DNA of 50,954 nucleotides from Candidatus Omnitrophota bacterium (lineage in GTDB: Bacteria; Omnitrophota; Gorgyraeia; Gorgyraeales; Gorgyraeaceae): NCBI GenBank assembly GCA_030691625.1, contig JAUYDX010000034.1, positions 1 through 50,954 on the forward strand, read 5' to 3'. Positions 16,408 to 23,651 of the stretch are shown piece after piece. Each line of letters starts with the position of its first letter. Positions within the stretch are counted from its first letter, which is position 1. A program made the position numbers and the translations under genes. The notes beneath the pieces were generated by a model that made no database searches, was not told the origin of the DNA, and saw only the letters and a list, made by a program, of their open reading frames with translations.

Positions 16408-17276
16408 ATTTTGCATGCCTGCTGTCGATTTTCCGGCGGCCCTTTCCGCGCGATCAAAATCATTTCATTTGTAGGGGTTTTAACATAAATATCGGGCATC
16501 TTTTTCCTGACGATCTCAGATACAGAATGCAGAAACTTGAAAGATAACAGATTTGCCAGGCGGTAAAAAACCTCATGTAAATAATAATAGAATCCGAAAT
16601 GGGTCTTGTTTAAAATGACTTTGAGGCCCGCCTCTTTAAGCAATAAGGACAGATTGGTATCGTTGAAATAAAAAAGGTGCTCGGGCAATTTATAAGAATA
16701 CAATGGAAAAAAACAAGATGTGTCTATCGTGGTTATTACCACTAATCCCGAAGGTTTTAGGATTCTACTGACAGCGTTAAGGATGTCTTTAGGGCGCATC
16801 AGATGCTCTATCGTGCCTATTAAAAAAATGACGTCAAAAAATTCCGATTCGAAATTAAGCGATTGAAAATCATTGTTAAAGACATCCAGTTTCAGGGTAT
16901 TCTTCGCGTATTCATACGCATACCTGCTTAACTCGACTCCATACGGATGGCATTTTTTGAACTTCCCTGCCTCGTCAAGCAGAAATCCAAAGGCGCAGCC
17001 CACATCTAAAACCCTTGCCCCGCTCAAACATTTTATTCTGTCAACAATTCCCAGGATCCTCTTCGCGTTTTTTCTGTGGATCTTTTCGGCAGCCAGATAA
17101 TCCCTGTAACCCAATTCCGTATCGCTGTCAAAATACTTCTTCGTGTAAAAAGCGTCCAGATCGTCTTCTGTGACTCCGGTAACCCATTCCAGGCCGCATT
17201 TTTCACAGGTATGCACATTGAATCCATTTACAACCTTATGATTTTCAGTTACGAAATCGCAAATATAACAATTCAT
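16404..17276 (-). CDS. Class I SAM methyltransferase with N-terminal zinc-finger-like segment
   Basis: The first 30 residues hold CYIC and CEKC pairs (Cys3, Cys6, Cys24, Cys27), a zinc-ribbon pattern often found in sugar C-methyltransferase-like proteins. The Rossmann core has VLDVGCAFGFLLDEAGK (motif I), DVFNNDFQSLNFES, FDVIFLIGTIEHLMRP (motif II/post) and LKPSGLVVITTID. Length is 290 residues. It likely methylates a sugar or glycan of this locus. It is coupled to the following membrane transferase gene by an ATGA overlap. Confidence 0.85.
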   Translation of the reverse strand: MNCYICDFVTENHKVVNGFNVHTCEKCGLEWVTGVTEDDLDAFYTKKYFDSDTELGYRDYLAAEKIHRKNAKRILGIVDRIKCLSGARVLDVGCAFGFLLDEAGKFKKCHPYGVELSRYAYEYAKNTLKLDVFNNDFQSLNFESEFFDVIFLIGTIEHLMRPKDILNAVSRILKPSGLVVITTIDTSCFFPLYSYKLPEHLFYFNDTNLSLLLKEAGLKVILNKTHFGFYYYLHEVFYRLANLLSFKFLHSVSEIVRKKMPDIYVKTPTNEMILIARKGPPENRQQACKI

Positions 17277-17315
17277 TGTTAGCGCCTTTTCAATCTATCT
17301 TGGAAAATTGGGAAC

Positions 17316-17413
17316 TTCTCGACTTCGCTTCCGTAACTGGCTCTCGTGATCGCTCGAAGAATATTGTTGTTCGAGCGGAAATTATGGCTCTACATACGCG
17401 CCCAGTCGAGAAC
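17316..17413. repeat. Family B palindromic repeat, two units R-L (B6)
   Basis: A rightward unit (TTCTCGACT...CGCTCGAAGAATATT) is followed by a leftward unit (GTTCGAGCGG...CAGTCGAGAAC), joined at AATATTGTTGTTCGAGC. With the adjacent hairpin at 17422-17458 it fills the gap between the radical SAM and methyltransferase genes. Confidence 0.9.
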
Positions 17414-17421
17414 CTTTGCTC

Positions 17422-17458
17422 AAGTTGACAAATCTGTCATTGACAGAAGTGTCAACTT
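17422..17458. repeat. Family A-like hairpin (A9)
   Basis: The arms AAGTTGACA/TGTCAACTT enclose an inner CTGTCA..TGACAG palindrome and a CATTG core. It is more diverged than other family A copies. It begins at the TAA stop of the radical SAM gene. Confidence 0.7.
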
Positions 17459-18560
17459 AGATGAAGTTGGCATGCATGGGTTTCTGGCCGGGGTTTTGTT
17501 TAAGCTTAGCGTCTCCGCGCTTAAGGTCCCAGAGGAATTCATTCACCCTGTCCTGAAGGCACAGGGTGCCGCACATGGTCTTGGTGTCAAACTCCGGAGA
17601 CGCTATCAGGTTCATGACCTCCCAGTAGCGCTCGCTTTTCCACAGCTCTTTAAAAGGCGTGTCAGCGATATTGCCGATATGATATTTTTTGTATTTCCTA
17701 TTAAACAGCATACCGCACGGGGCCACAAGGCCCGAGCCTGAAAGCTGTATGATAAAAGGCGGGCCAAAACACTGATGATATTTACGGATGCCCTTAGAGA
17801 GTATCTTGGACCACTTGACCTTTATGAGGGTCTTATCGTCAGAATAACTCTCGGCCTCTTTCAGTAAATCAGAAAGCTCATCATATTTGGAGTAATCCAC
17901 TCCCAGGGCGCCTGTCTCGTCATCACTGCAATGCTTGATCACTACATAATCAACGCCTAATTCCCTGCCCAGCTTTGCCATGGGGATGATCTGGTCCTTG
18001 AAATCAGGCATGAGCACCATCTGGAGGCCCAGGGTAACTCCCAGGCCTTTATCTTTCTTTATCTGCGCGCATTTTTTTATTATCCCGAGAACCTTATAAA
18101 AAGCATCTTCCTTACATCCCATTATCTCGGCGTATCTTTTAGGTTCAGCCGCTGAGATATTGAACCTCAGATAAGACAGGCAGGACAGCATTTCTTCCAG
18201 TTTCTCTTCTTTCAATAGATATCCGTTTGTGCCAAGGGCCATGTCCAGGCCATTGGCCTTTCCCCTGGCTATGGCGTCGTATATATGAGGAGAGCACGTG
18301 CTTTCGCCGTCGCTCACAAAACTTATTGCCTTTACCCCTATTTCCGCGGCGTCATCCAGAAACCTGAAGATCACATCCTTTGTCATGCGCTTTTCATCAT
18401 TTGCCTGGAGCTGGCCGTAACAATAGACGCATCTGTATGTGCACCTTCTTGTAAGGGCGCAGTCCATGGTGATAGGCGCTATCCTTTCGCCCCTAAGCCA
18501 GGCCTCTACCCTGTCCCTGTGCCAGTTTAATTTATGTCCGTCCAATATCAGATTATCCAT
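17457..18560 (-). CDS. Radical SAM/SPASM domain protein (sister of 20743-21807)
   Basis: The cluster motif is RRCTYRCVYC near residue 40, with a following GESTCSPH and GTNGYLL. A C-terminal SPASM-like cysteine set (CFGPPF, APCGMLFN, TMCGTLCLQD) probably binds extra Fe-S clusters. I take the start at 18560, because the ATGGATAA overlap with the upstream GT2 stop and the opening MDNLxxDxHKL match the sister gene exactly in design. Both proteins also end in a similar tail (HANFI here, HVNFI there). The substrate is unknown; the context of GTs and a split transketolase suggests a sugar. Repeat A9 starts at the stop. Confidence 0.85.
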   Translation of the reverse strand: MDNLILDGHKLNWHRDRVEAWLRGERIAPITMDCALTRRCTYRCVYCYGQLQANDEKRMTKDVIFRFLDDAAEIGVKAISFVSDGESTCSPHIYDAIARGKANGLDMALGTNGYLLKEEKLEEMLSCLSYLRFNISAAEPKRYAEIMGCKEDAFYKVLGIIKKCAQIKKDKGLGVTLGLQMVLMPDFKDQIIPMAKLGRELGVDYVVIKHCSDDETGALGVDYSKYDELSDLLKEAESYSDDKTLIKVKWSKILSKGIRKYHQCFGPPFIIQLSGSGLVAPCGMLFNRKYKKYHIGNIADTPFKELWKSERYWEVMNLIASPEFDTKTMCGTLCLQDRVNEFLWDLKRGDAKLKQNPGQKPMHANFI

Positions 18561-19326
18561 GATGAGCATACCGTTTTATCGATACTGAGTCTTTATTGAA
18601 CTTATACTTGTTAAGATAAAATTCTCTTTTTAGATACATGTCTATTGCGAGCTTCAGATACCCTTTAGCCACTTTTAAAAACGAGGAGAATGAAACGGCC
18701 TTTGATTTTCCAGCCTCTCTCACCCCCAGGCTGTACGGCACCTCCGCGAAAAGATAACCCTTCCTGGCCAGCCTTATCAGGATATCTGTCTGAAAAAAGA
18801 AACCGCGGTCGCGGTAAGTAAAATCTGTCAGTACGCATTTTCTATATAAGACAGTGCCGTTGGTATAATTAAAGGATGTATTGAAAGTGAGGTTAATGAT
18901 AAGCTTATAAATATAAGATAATATGTTCCTGAATCCGGAGCGGGCCTTTTTATTAAAAACAAAAGGCACCACCATGTCCACGTCTTCCATGAGTTTCAGA
19001 TAGCGCATTGTCTCGTATGGATTATTTTCATTGTCCCCGGGAAGCATAAATACTATTTCTCCAGCGGCTTTATCCACCCCGTCCCAAAACGAAGCGCCTA
19101 CGCCCTGAGGCGCGGGGTGATTGAGAAGCCTGACTCTCCCGCCCCCTTTTGATATCAATCCTTCCACCAGTTCCTTTGTCTTATCGATAGAGCCGTCATT
19201 AATAACAATGACCTCTCCGGAAATCCCGAGATCGTCAAACGCCTTTAAAGTGACATCAATAGCTGTCAGGATATTTTTTTCCTCATTCAATGCCGGCATT
19301 ATTACGCTCGAAAGAATCTTGTCCAT
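18553..19326 (-). CDS. GT2 glycosyltransferase, polyprenyl-phosphate type
   Basis: The 257-residue GT-A protein starts SSVIMPALNEEKNI and has VIVINDGSIDKTKEL, FMLPGDNENNP (metal-binding region), and RDRGFFFQTDILIRLARKGYLFAEVPYSLGVR. It resembles dolichyl-phosphate mannose/glucose synthase-like transferases without a membrane anchor. It is 20 bases downstream of the transketolase pair and overlaps the next radical SAM gene by 8 bases, so these genes are likely translated together. Donor and acceptor are not known. Confidence 0.85.
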   Translation of the reverse strand: MDKILSSVIMPALNEEKNILTAIDVTLKAFDDLGISGEVIVINDGSIDKTKELVEGLISKGGGRVRLLNHPAPQGVGASFWDGVDKAAGEIVFMLPGDNENNPYETMRYLKLMEDVDMVVPFVFNKKARSGFRNILSYIYKLIINLTFNTSFNYTNGTVLYRKCVLTDFTYRDRGFFFQTDILIRLARKGYLFAEVPYSLGVREAGKSKAVSFSSFLKVAKGYLKLAIDMYLKREFYLNKYKFNKDSVSIKRYAHHG

Positions 19327-19346
19327 CTTAGAATGGCTCCTATCTC

Positions 19347-19838
19347 TTAAACCCGCATGTAACCGGCGCTATTACCAGTTATCCACTCGTCTACCAGCTT
19401 ATCAAACGGTTTTTCCGCAATGTACGGGTCAAATACCTTTATGTTGATCAGCTTCATCAGCGTTACATCGTCTGAAGACGAGCAATGCGAAGGCCCGAGA
19501 AATTTGAAATAGTCGTTAACGCCCGTTGCTATGAATTTGACATTGAGGCCCTGGAGCGCGACGTCGTTTCTCATCTGTTCAAGCGCCCTGTAAACCAGGA
19601 AATTCACTATTGAATATACTATCGGGATGGAACCGCTCAGGCTCATGCCAGCGGCGATGCCCACTATCCCCTGCTCCATGATGCCGCAATTAATCACCCT
19701 GTCGGGAAATTCCTTCCTGAGCTCGTCAATAACTCCGAATCCCATGTCGCATACAAGGAGGCAATACCGTTTATCTTTGCGGAAATACGGCATAAGGCAA
19801 TTGACTATATCCCTTCTGAAATTCTTCGCGTCACTCAT
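19347..19838 (-). CDS. Transketolase-like pyrimidine-binding subunit (C-terminal half of a split transketolase)
   Basis: The 163-residue product covers only the transketolase pyrimidine (Pyr) domain: CDMGFGVIDELRKEFPDRVINCGIMEQGIVGIAAGMSLSG, where Glu in GIMEQ matches the catalytic Glu that activates TPP, and YSIVNFLVYRALEQMRND. The usual C-terminal domain is absent. It begins with an 8-base overlap with the upstream half (ATGAGTGA) after GGGGAAGAG, so the two are translationally coupled and should form a complex. It probably transfers a two-carbon or acyl unit; in this locus the acceptor may be a nucleotide sugar (inference). Confidence 0.85.
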   Translation of the reverse strand: MSDAKNFRRDIVNCLMPYFRKDKRYCLLVCDMGFGVIDELRKEFPDRVINCGIMEQGIVGIAAGMSLSGSIPIVYSIVNFLVYRALEQMRNDVALQGLNVKFIATGVNDYFKFLGPSHCSSSDDVTLMKLINIKVFDPYIAEKPFDKLVDEWITGNSAGYMRV

Positions 19839-20649
19839 AACTCTTCCCCATTGATAATTCCTCATCTGTAGGAATACGGAAATGGAACTTTGGCACGTTC
19901 TCCATGCATTTTAAGCCGCAGCCTTTTACGGTTTCGGCAATGATAACATTGGGCCTCGTTTCTTTTGACTGCCTGGCCTTTCTTAAAACTTTTGCCAATT
20001 TTTCTGTATCGTGGCCCTGGCACACTACAGGGTCTAGGTCAAAACCTTTGAGTTTCCTGATTTTGTCGTTTGATTTTTTATCAAGGACATTCACGATAAA
20101 ATCCATTGCCCGGAGCTTATTCGAATCAATGATAACAGTGAGATTTCCCACATTATGCTTAACCGCGAACTGCAGCGCCTCCCACGTGGTGCCTTCCTGC
20201 AGTTCTCCGTCTCCCATAACGCAGAAGGTGTGATAAGATTTGCCAAGCAGTTTCGCGCCGAACGCGATGCCGACCGAGATAGGCAGGCCGTGGCCCAGTG
20301 AACCGCAGCTTGCCTCTAGTCCGTATTCAGGCCTCCGCTCTATACATCCGGATAGAGCGCTGGAAGCTGTGTAAAACTCCTTCCATTCTTCTTTAGGCAT
20401 AATGCCTTTATCAGCGAGGATCGCGTAAAGCGCGTAACAGCCGTGGCCCTTGGAAAAAACCAGCCTGTCTCTTTCTTCCCATAGAGGATCCTCGGGCTTA
20501 TACGACATCACGTCGTAATATAGCGCGACTAGAATATCCACGCAGGATAAAGACGGAGCGATGTGCCCTGCTTTATTCTTCACAGAGATTTCTATCACCT
20601 GGTCCCTTATCTCATTCGCCTTTTTCTTCAGAAAGTTTTTTTCATTCAT
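19831..20649 (-). CDS. Transketolase-like TPP-binding subunit (N-terminal half of a split transketolase)
   Basis: The 272-residue product is the TPP pyrophosphate-binding domain: NKAGHIAPSLSCVDILVALYYDVM, SKGHGCYALYAIL, SCGSLGHGLPISVGIAFGAKL, and the TPP motif GDGELQEGTTWEALQFA through IIDSNKL. Together with the next gene it makes a split transketolase, as found in many bacteria, here embedded in glycan genes. I chose the start at 20649; the longer frame begins with a TTG and codons translated from repeat A5. It may add a two-carbon branch to a sugar or make a ketose precursor; the sequence does not decide. Confidence 0.88.
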   Translation of the reverse strand: MNEKNFLKKKANEIRDQVIEISVKNKAGHIAPSLSCVDILVALYYDVMSYKPEDPLWEERDRLVFSKGHGCYALYAILADKGIMPKEEWKEFYTASSALSGCIERRPEYGLEASCGSLGHGLPISVGIAFGAKLLGKSYHTFCVMGDGELQEGTTWEALQFAVKHNVGNLTVIIDSNKLRAMDFIVNVLDKKSNDKIRKLKGFDLDPVVCQGHDTEKLAKVLRKARQSKETRPNVIIAETVKGCGLKCMENVPKFHFRIPTDEELSMGKSYE

Positions 20650-20662
20650 ATACAAACAGCCT

Positions 20663-20744
20663 GCTTTACATTGAGACAATGACGCAACGTAAAGAAGTTC
20701 TCAAACAACTTGACACAGAGACATTGTCTCAATGTAAAGTTGTT
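20663..20744. repeat. Family A palindromic repeat, long form (A5)
   Basis: The outer arms CTTTACATTGAGACAATG (20664-20681) and CATTGTCTCAATGTAAAG (20722-20739) pair perfectly over 18 bases. The inner part matches A1 and A2. Its right end overlaps the TAA stop of the radical SAM gene. Confidence 0.92.
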
Positions 20745-21807
20745 AGATGAAGTTTACGTGAGGGCCGGGATTTTTAAGCTCCCAGAGATACCTATTGATC
20801 TCATCCAGCCTGCAGACCTCGCGGCATTTACTGGTGTCGAGTTCCGTGGCAGCCATTTTTAATATAGCCTGGCGCCTCTTACCCTTCATGATATCCAGGA
20901 ATTTATTTTTATACACATTCCCGTACATGAATTTTTTATTGCCCAGATACGCGCTGCAGGCGTAGACATCGCCCTCCGCTGATATATACGCCCAGAAAGG
21001 AAGCCCCAGGCAATGCCTGTAAAACCTTCCCTCCTTAAGCTTTTCCATTGTATGAGACCTGAATATTATCCTGAAATCCTTTGCGGCCAATTTCCCAAGG
21101 CTCTTTTCAAGCCCTGCAAATTTCCCGTAATCAAAACCTTTCTTTATATTGCAATAACTCATAGGGTGCTTGGAAAACGGCTTTACTGTAAAATAATCCA
21201 CGCCTATTTTTTTCAATATCCTGGCCAGCTTAATAACCTCTCCTGTATTTTCAGGTATTAAAAGCATCTGCGCGCCTATAACGCAGCTCAATTTGTTTTT
21301 CTTTTTAAAACTTACCGCCTGTTCCAAATTTGAAATGACCTTTTCAAAATCCCCTTTACGGCCGCGGTGTATCTTTTGATAGGCTTCAGGGCTCCCGGCG
21401 TTAAAACTCACCCGCACCCAGGAAAGGTCTTTAAGGCAATTTTTTATTACCATGCCATTCAGGAACACGCCGTTTGTAGTGATGGATACGTCAAGGCCCG
21501 AATGCTTTGTGAACCCTATTATATCCACTATGTCTTTATGAAGGAGCGGCTCGCCTTCACCAGCGTACATCACGCTTTTTACCCCATATTTGGCAGAGTC
21601 TTTAATAACAGTTTTCAGCACCCCTGTGTCCAGAAATCTCGGCTTATACCCTATGTAATCCAGGGCGCAGAAAATACAGCGGTGGTTACAGCCGCCTGAA
21701 GGCGCTATCTCCATGTAAATAGGCGCTATCAAATCGCCATTTTTCCACTTGGCTACCCTCTCCACATGATATATCAATTTATGGCTGTCTATCCTGAGAT
21801 TATCCAT
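20743..21807 (-). CDS. Radical SAM/SPASM domain protein (sister of 17457-18560)
   Basis: The 354-residue protein has the cluster motif GGCNHRCIFC (Cys38, Cys42, Cys45 approximately), AGEGEPLLH (SAM-binding GE), SITTNGVFL, and a C-terminal SPASM region with CLGLPFW, YACSAYLGN and CREVCRLDEI. It shares overall design, N-terminal MDNLRIDSHKL and C-terminal HVNFI with the other radical SAM gene, so the two look like diverged duplicates. Its ATGGATAA start overlaps the stop of the upstream methyltransferase by 8 bases. Substrate unknown. Confidence 0.87.
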   Translation of the reverse strand: MDNLRIDSHKLIYHVERVAKWKNGDLIAPIYMEIAPSGGCNHRCIFCALDYIGYKPRFLDTGVLKTVIKDSAKYGVKSVMYAGEGEPLLHKDIVDIIGFTKHSGLDVSITTNGVFLNGMVIKNCLKDLSWVRVSFNAGSPEAYQKIHRGRKGDFEKVISNLEQAVSFKKKNKLSCVIGAQMLLIPENTGEVIKLARILKKIGVDYFTVKPFSKHPMSYCNIKKGFDYGKFAGLEKSLGKLAAKDFRIIFRSHTMEKLKEGRFYRHCLGLPFWAYISAEGDVYACSAYLGNKKFMYGNVYKNKFLDIMKGKRRQAILKMAATELDTSKCREVCRLDEINRYLWELKNPGPHVNFI

Positions 21808-22837
21808 TTTTATAGCAGATGAGCCTCCAGCTCTTAGGTCTGAAAAATATCCTCAAAGGCGCAAGAAAAAAAAGCAGGAAATTTTCCAGGCGCCTGTGCC
21901 TCGCGATAAAATGCGCGGTCTTTATTTTAAAATTTATTTTTGAGTCCCTGTTCTTGTGCCTTGTTATGTAGTCGTCTGCCAGGGACAGGAATTCTACTCT
22001 CGGCTTTTTAAAACCGCCCGCTGCCGCGCCTCTCTTCCAATCGTCTATAGTGTAAGAGGTGTCGCTAAAGCCTCTTTTACTCATCTCTTCAAAAACAGGG
22101 TGGACCTTTTCGAATACGCCCCTGGCTGACTCATTGATCAAAACGAGCCGGCCTCCGGGCTTTAAGACACGCCGCGCCTCCCTGAACAGCCTGGCTAAAT
22201 CAGCGGTGTGATGAAATACAGCTGAGCCGAACACGATATCAAACGCATTGTCAGTGAAAGGCATATCGTGCATATCAGAAAACACCCTGTCAAAGTATGA
22301 AGACTTTATAAAAAGCTCTGAGACCTTCAGGTAATTACTGATATCCACTGCCACGACACTACAGCCTTTTTTGGCGAATTTAGATGACGCGTAAGAAAAA
22401 CACGCGCCTATCTCCAGTATCCTTTCTTTTCCTGTGAGGCGCAGGTAATCCAGGGTGGCGTAAAATCTGTCTGACGCCTCTTTTATAGTCTGGAAACTCC
22501 CGCCTCTTTTAAAAAAACCGGAATCGTCTCCTTCAGGGAATGAAAGAAATTTATCCTTAAAGGTTTCTATCGTATCAGGCGTTATCCTGTAACGCTTTCC
22601 GCGCTCGTCAGCGATATATTCATCCTCATCCATTGCCTTTCTTTCGCGGACGGCGCTAAGAGGCGCGTTAGTAAAAAAATCCAGTATGCCTTTTTCTATA
22701 TTGTAAGATGCCTGGCAATGGCCGCACAAAACCCTGCCGCTCCTTATCTCCAGGCTATTTTCTTCCTGTCCTTCCAATGAAAAAGAGCTGTGGCCGCATC
22801 CTGTGCACCTCAATATCTCCAGCAGGCCTTTTTTCAT
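21800..22837 (-). CDS. SAM methyltransferase with N-terminal Trm112-like zinc domain
   Basis: The first 60 residues look like a Trm112/UPF0434-type zinc ribbon (LRCTGCGHSSF ... VLCGHCQASYNIEKGILDF), with Cys11, Cys14, Cys38 and Cys41. The methyltransferase core follows with ILEIGACFSYASSKFAKKGCSVVAVDIS, MHDMPFTDNAFDIVFGSAVFHHTAD and VLKPGGRLVLINES. The total is 345 residues. It probably methylates a sugar or a precursor of this locus. It starts in an ATGA overlap with the upstream methyltransferase gene and overlaps the downstream radical SAM gene by 8 bases. Confidence 0.87.
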   Translation of the reverse strand: MKKGLLEILRCTGCGHSSFSLEGQEENSLEIRSGRVLCGHCQASYNIEKGILDFFTNAPLSAVRERKAMDEDEYIADERGKRYRITPDTIETFKDKFLSFPEGDDSGFFKRGGSFQTIKEASDRFYATLDYLRLTGKERILEIGACFSYASSKFAKKGCSVVAVDISNYLKVSELFIKSSYFDRVFSDMHDMPFTDNAFDIVFGSAVFHHTADLARLFREARRVLKPGGRLVLINESARGVFEKVHPVFEEMSKRGFSDTSYTIDDWKRGAAAGGFKKPRVEFLSLADDYITRHKNRDSKINFKIKTAHFIARHRRLENFLLFFLAPLRIFFRPKSWRLICYKNG

Positions 22838-23565
22838 ATCTTTTTACATATTACCATAAAATCGACGCATTTAGGCAGATTTTTTCTCTGCCATATAAAA
22901 TCATTCACCGTGATATTTTTATAGTATTTATCCACTATGTTCAGGGGGCCGGGCAGATATCTGAATATCCCGATTTTTTTAAGCCTCTCGAAAATCCTTA
23001 GTTTTTTAGTGTAAAAAAGCCCGGCTATCTCATAGTTATTGAACACCGTTTTTATAGCCGCGCTTAGATCGCTGAACGTAAATTCCTTCACGTGAAAAGG
23101 GTTTTTCGTGTACGGCCTGTTTGTCTTTTTATTCTTATCCAGGTTCAACGTGGATATAAAGACGATCCCGCCTTTTTTTAAAACCCTTTTTATGGACGCG
23201 AGGTACGCCTGGATCTCATTTTCAGGCACATGCTCTATAACCTGGAAGCTTACCACTACGTCAAACATGTCGCCGGAAAAATCCAGGTAGGAGCCGAACG
23301 ACTTCCTGAATTCCAGATTATGCCTTTTATATTTTTTTGAAGCCAACTCCACGTTCCTGTCCAGGACATCCACTGCCTTTACGCTTCTAGCGCGGCCTGC
23401 CAGGAAGTTTGCGCCGTAGCCGTCGCCGAAACCTATCTCCAGGACGTCCTTGCCTTCAACGTAAGGAAACGCGAAGTGGTACGCGCTCAGATGCCTTGCG
23501 AAAAATTTCGGCGGCGTCTCTTCAGGCAGAATCCCTGACCCGCCAGGCCTTAAATCATCTAACAT
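22834..23565 (-). CDS. Class I SAM-dependent methyltransferase
   Basis: The 243-residue protein has motif I VLEIGFGDGYGANFLA, VKAVDVLDRNVELA, the acidic GDMFDVVVSFQVIEHVPE (motif II) and VLKKGGIVFISTLN. It is the first gene of a methyltransferase-methyltransferase-radical SAM run, all overlapping by 4-8 bases. The long palindrome at 23581-23645 lies just upstream. The glycan position it modifies is not known. Confidence 0.87.
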   Translation of the reverse strand: MLDDLRPGGSGILPEETPPKFFARHLSAYHFAFPYVEGKDVLEIGFGDGYGANFLAGRARSVKAVDVLDRNVELASKKYKRHNLEFRKSFGSYLDFSGDMFDVVVSFQVIEHVPENEIQAYLASIKRVLKKGGIVFISTLNLDKNKKTNRPYTKNPFHVKEFTFSDLSAAIKTVFNNYEIAGLFYTKKLRIFERLKKIGIFRYLPGPLNIVDKYYKNITVNDFIWQRKNLPKCVDFMVICKKI

Positions 23566-23580
23566 ATAATCACCTTAACC

Positions 23581-23645
23581 ACCACCTCAACCTCGCAGGT
23601 TACCTACGAGGTTACCTGCGAGGTAACCTGCGAGGTTGAGGTGGT
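23581..23645. repeat. Large family C palindrome (C1)
   Basis: Perfect 25-base arms (23581-23605 with 23621-23645, beginning ACCACCTCAACCTCGCAGG) enclose a 15-base loop that itself carries a partial copy of the motif. It shares ACCTCG.AGGTT with other family C copies but is larger. It starts 9 bases after the stop of the three-part GT gene. Confidence 0.92.
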
Positions 23646-23651
23646 CTATTA

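Noticed and set aside
20650-20679. Longer start of the transketolase TPP subunit
   Set aside because: The extra residues start with a TTG and are encoded by repeat A5.
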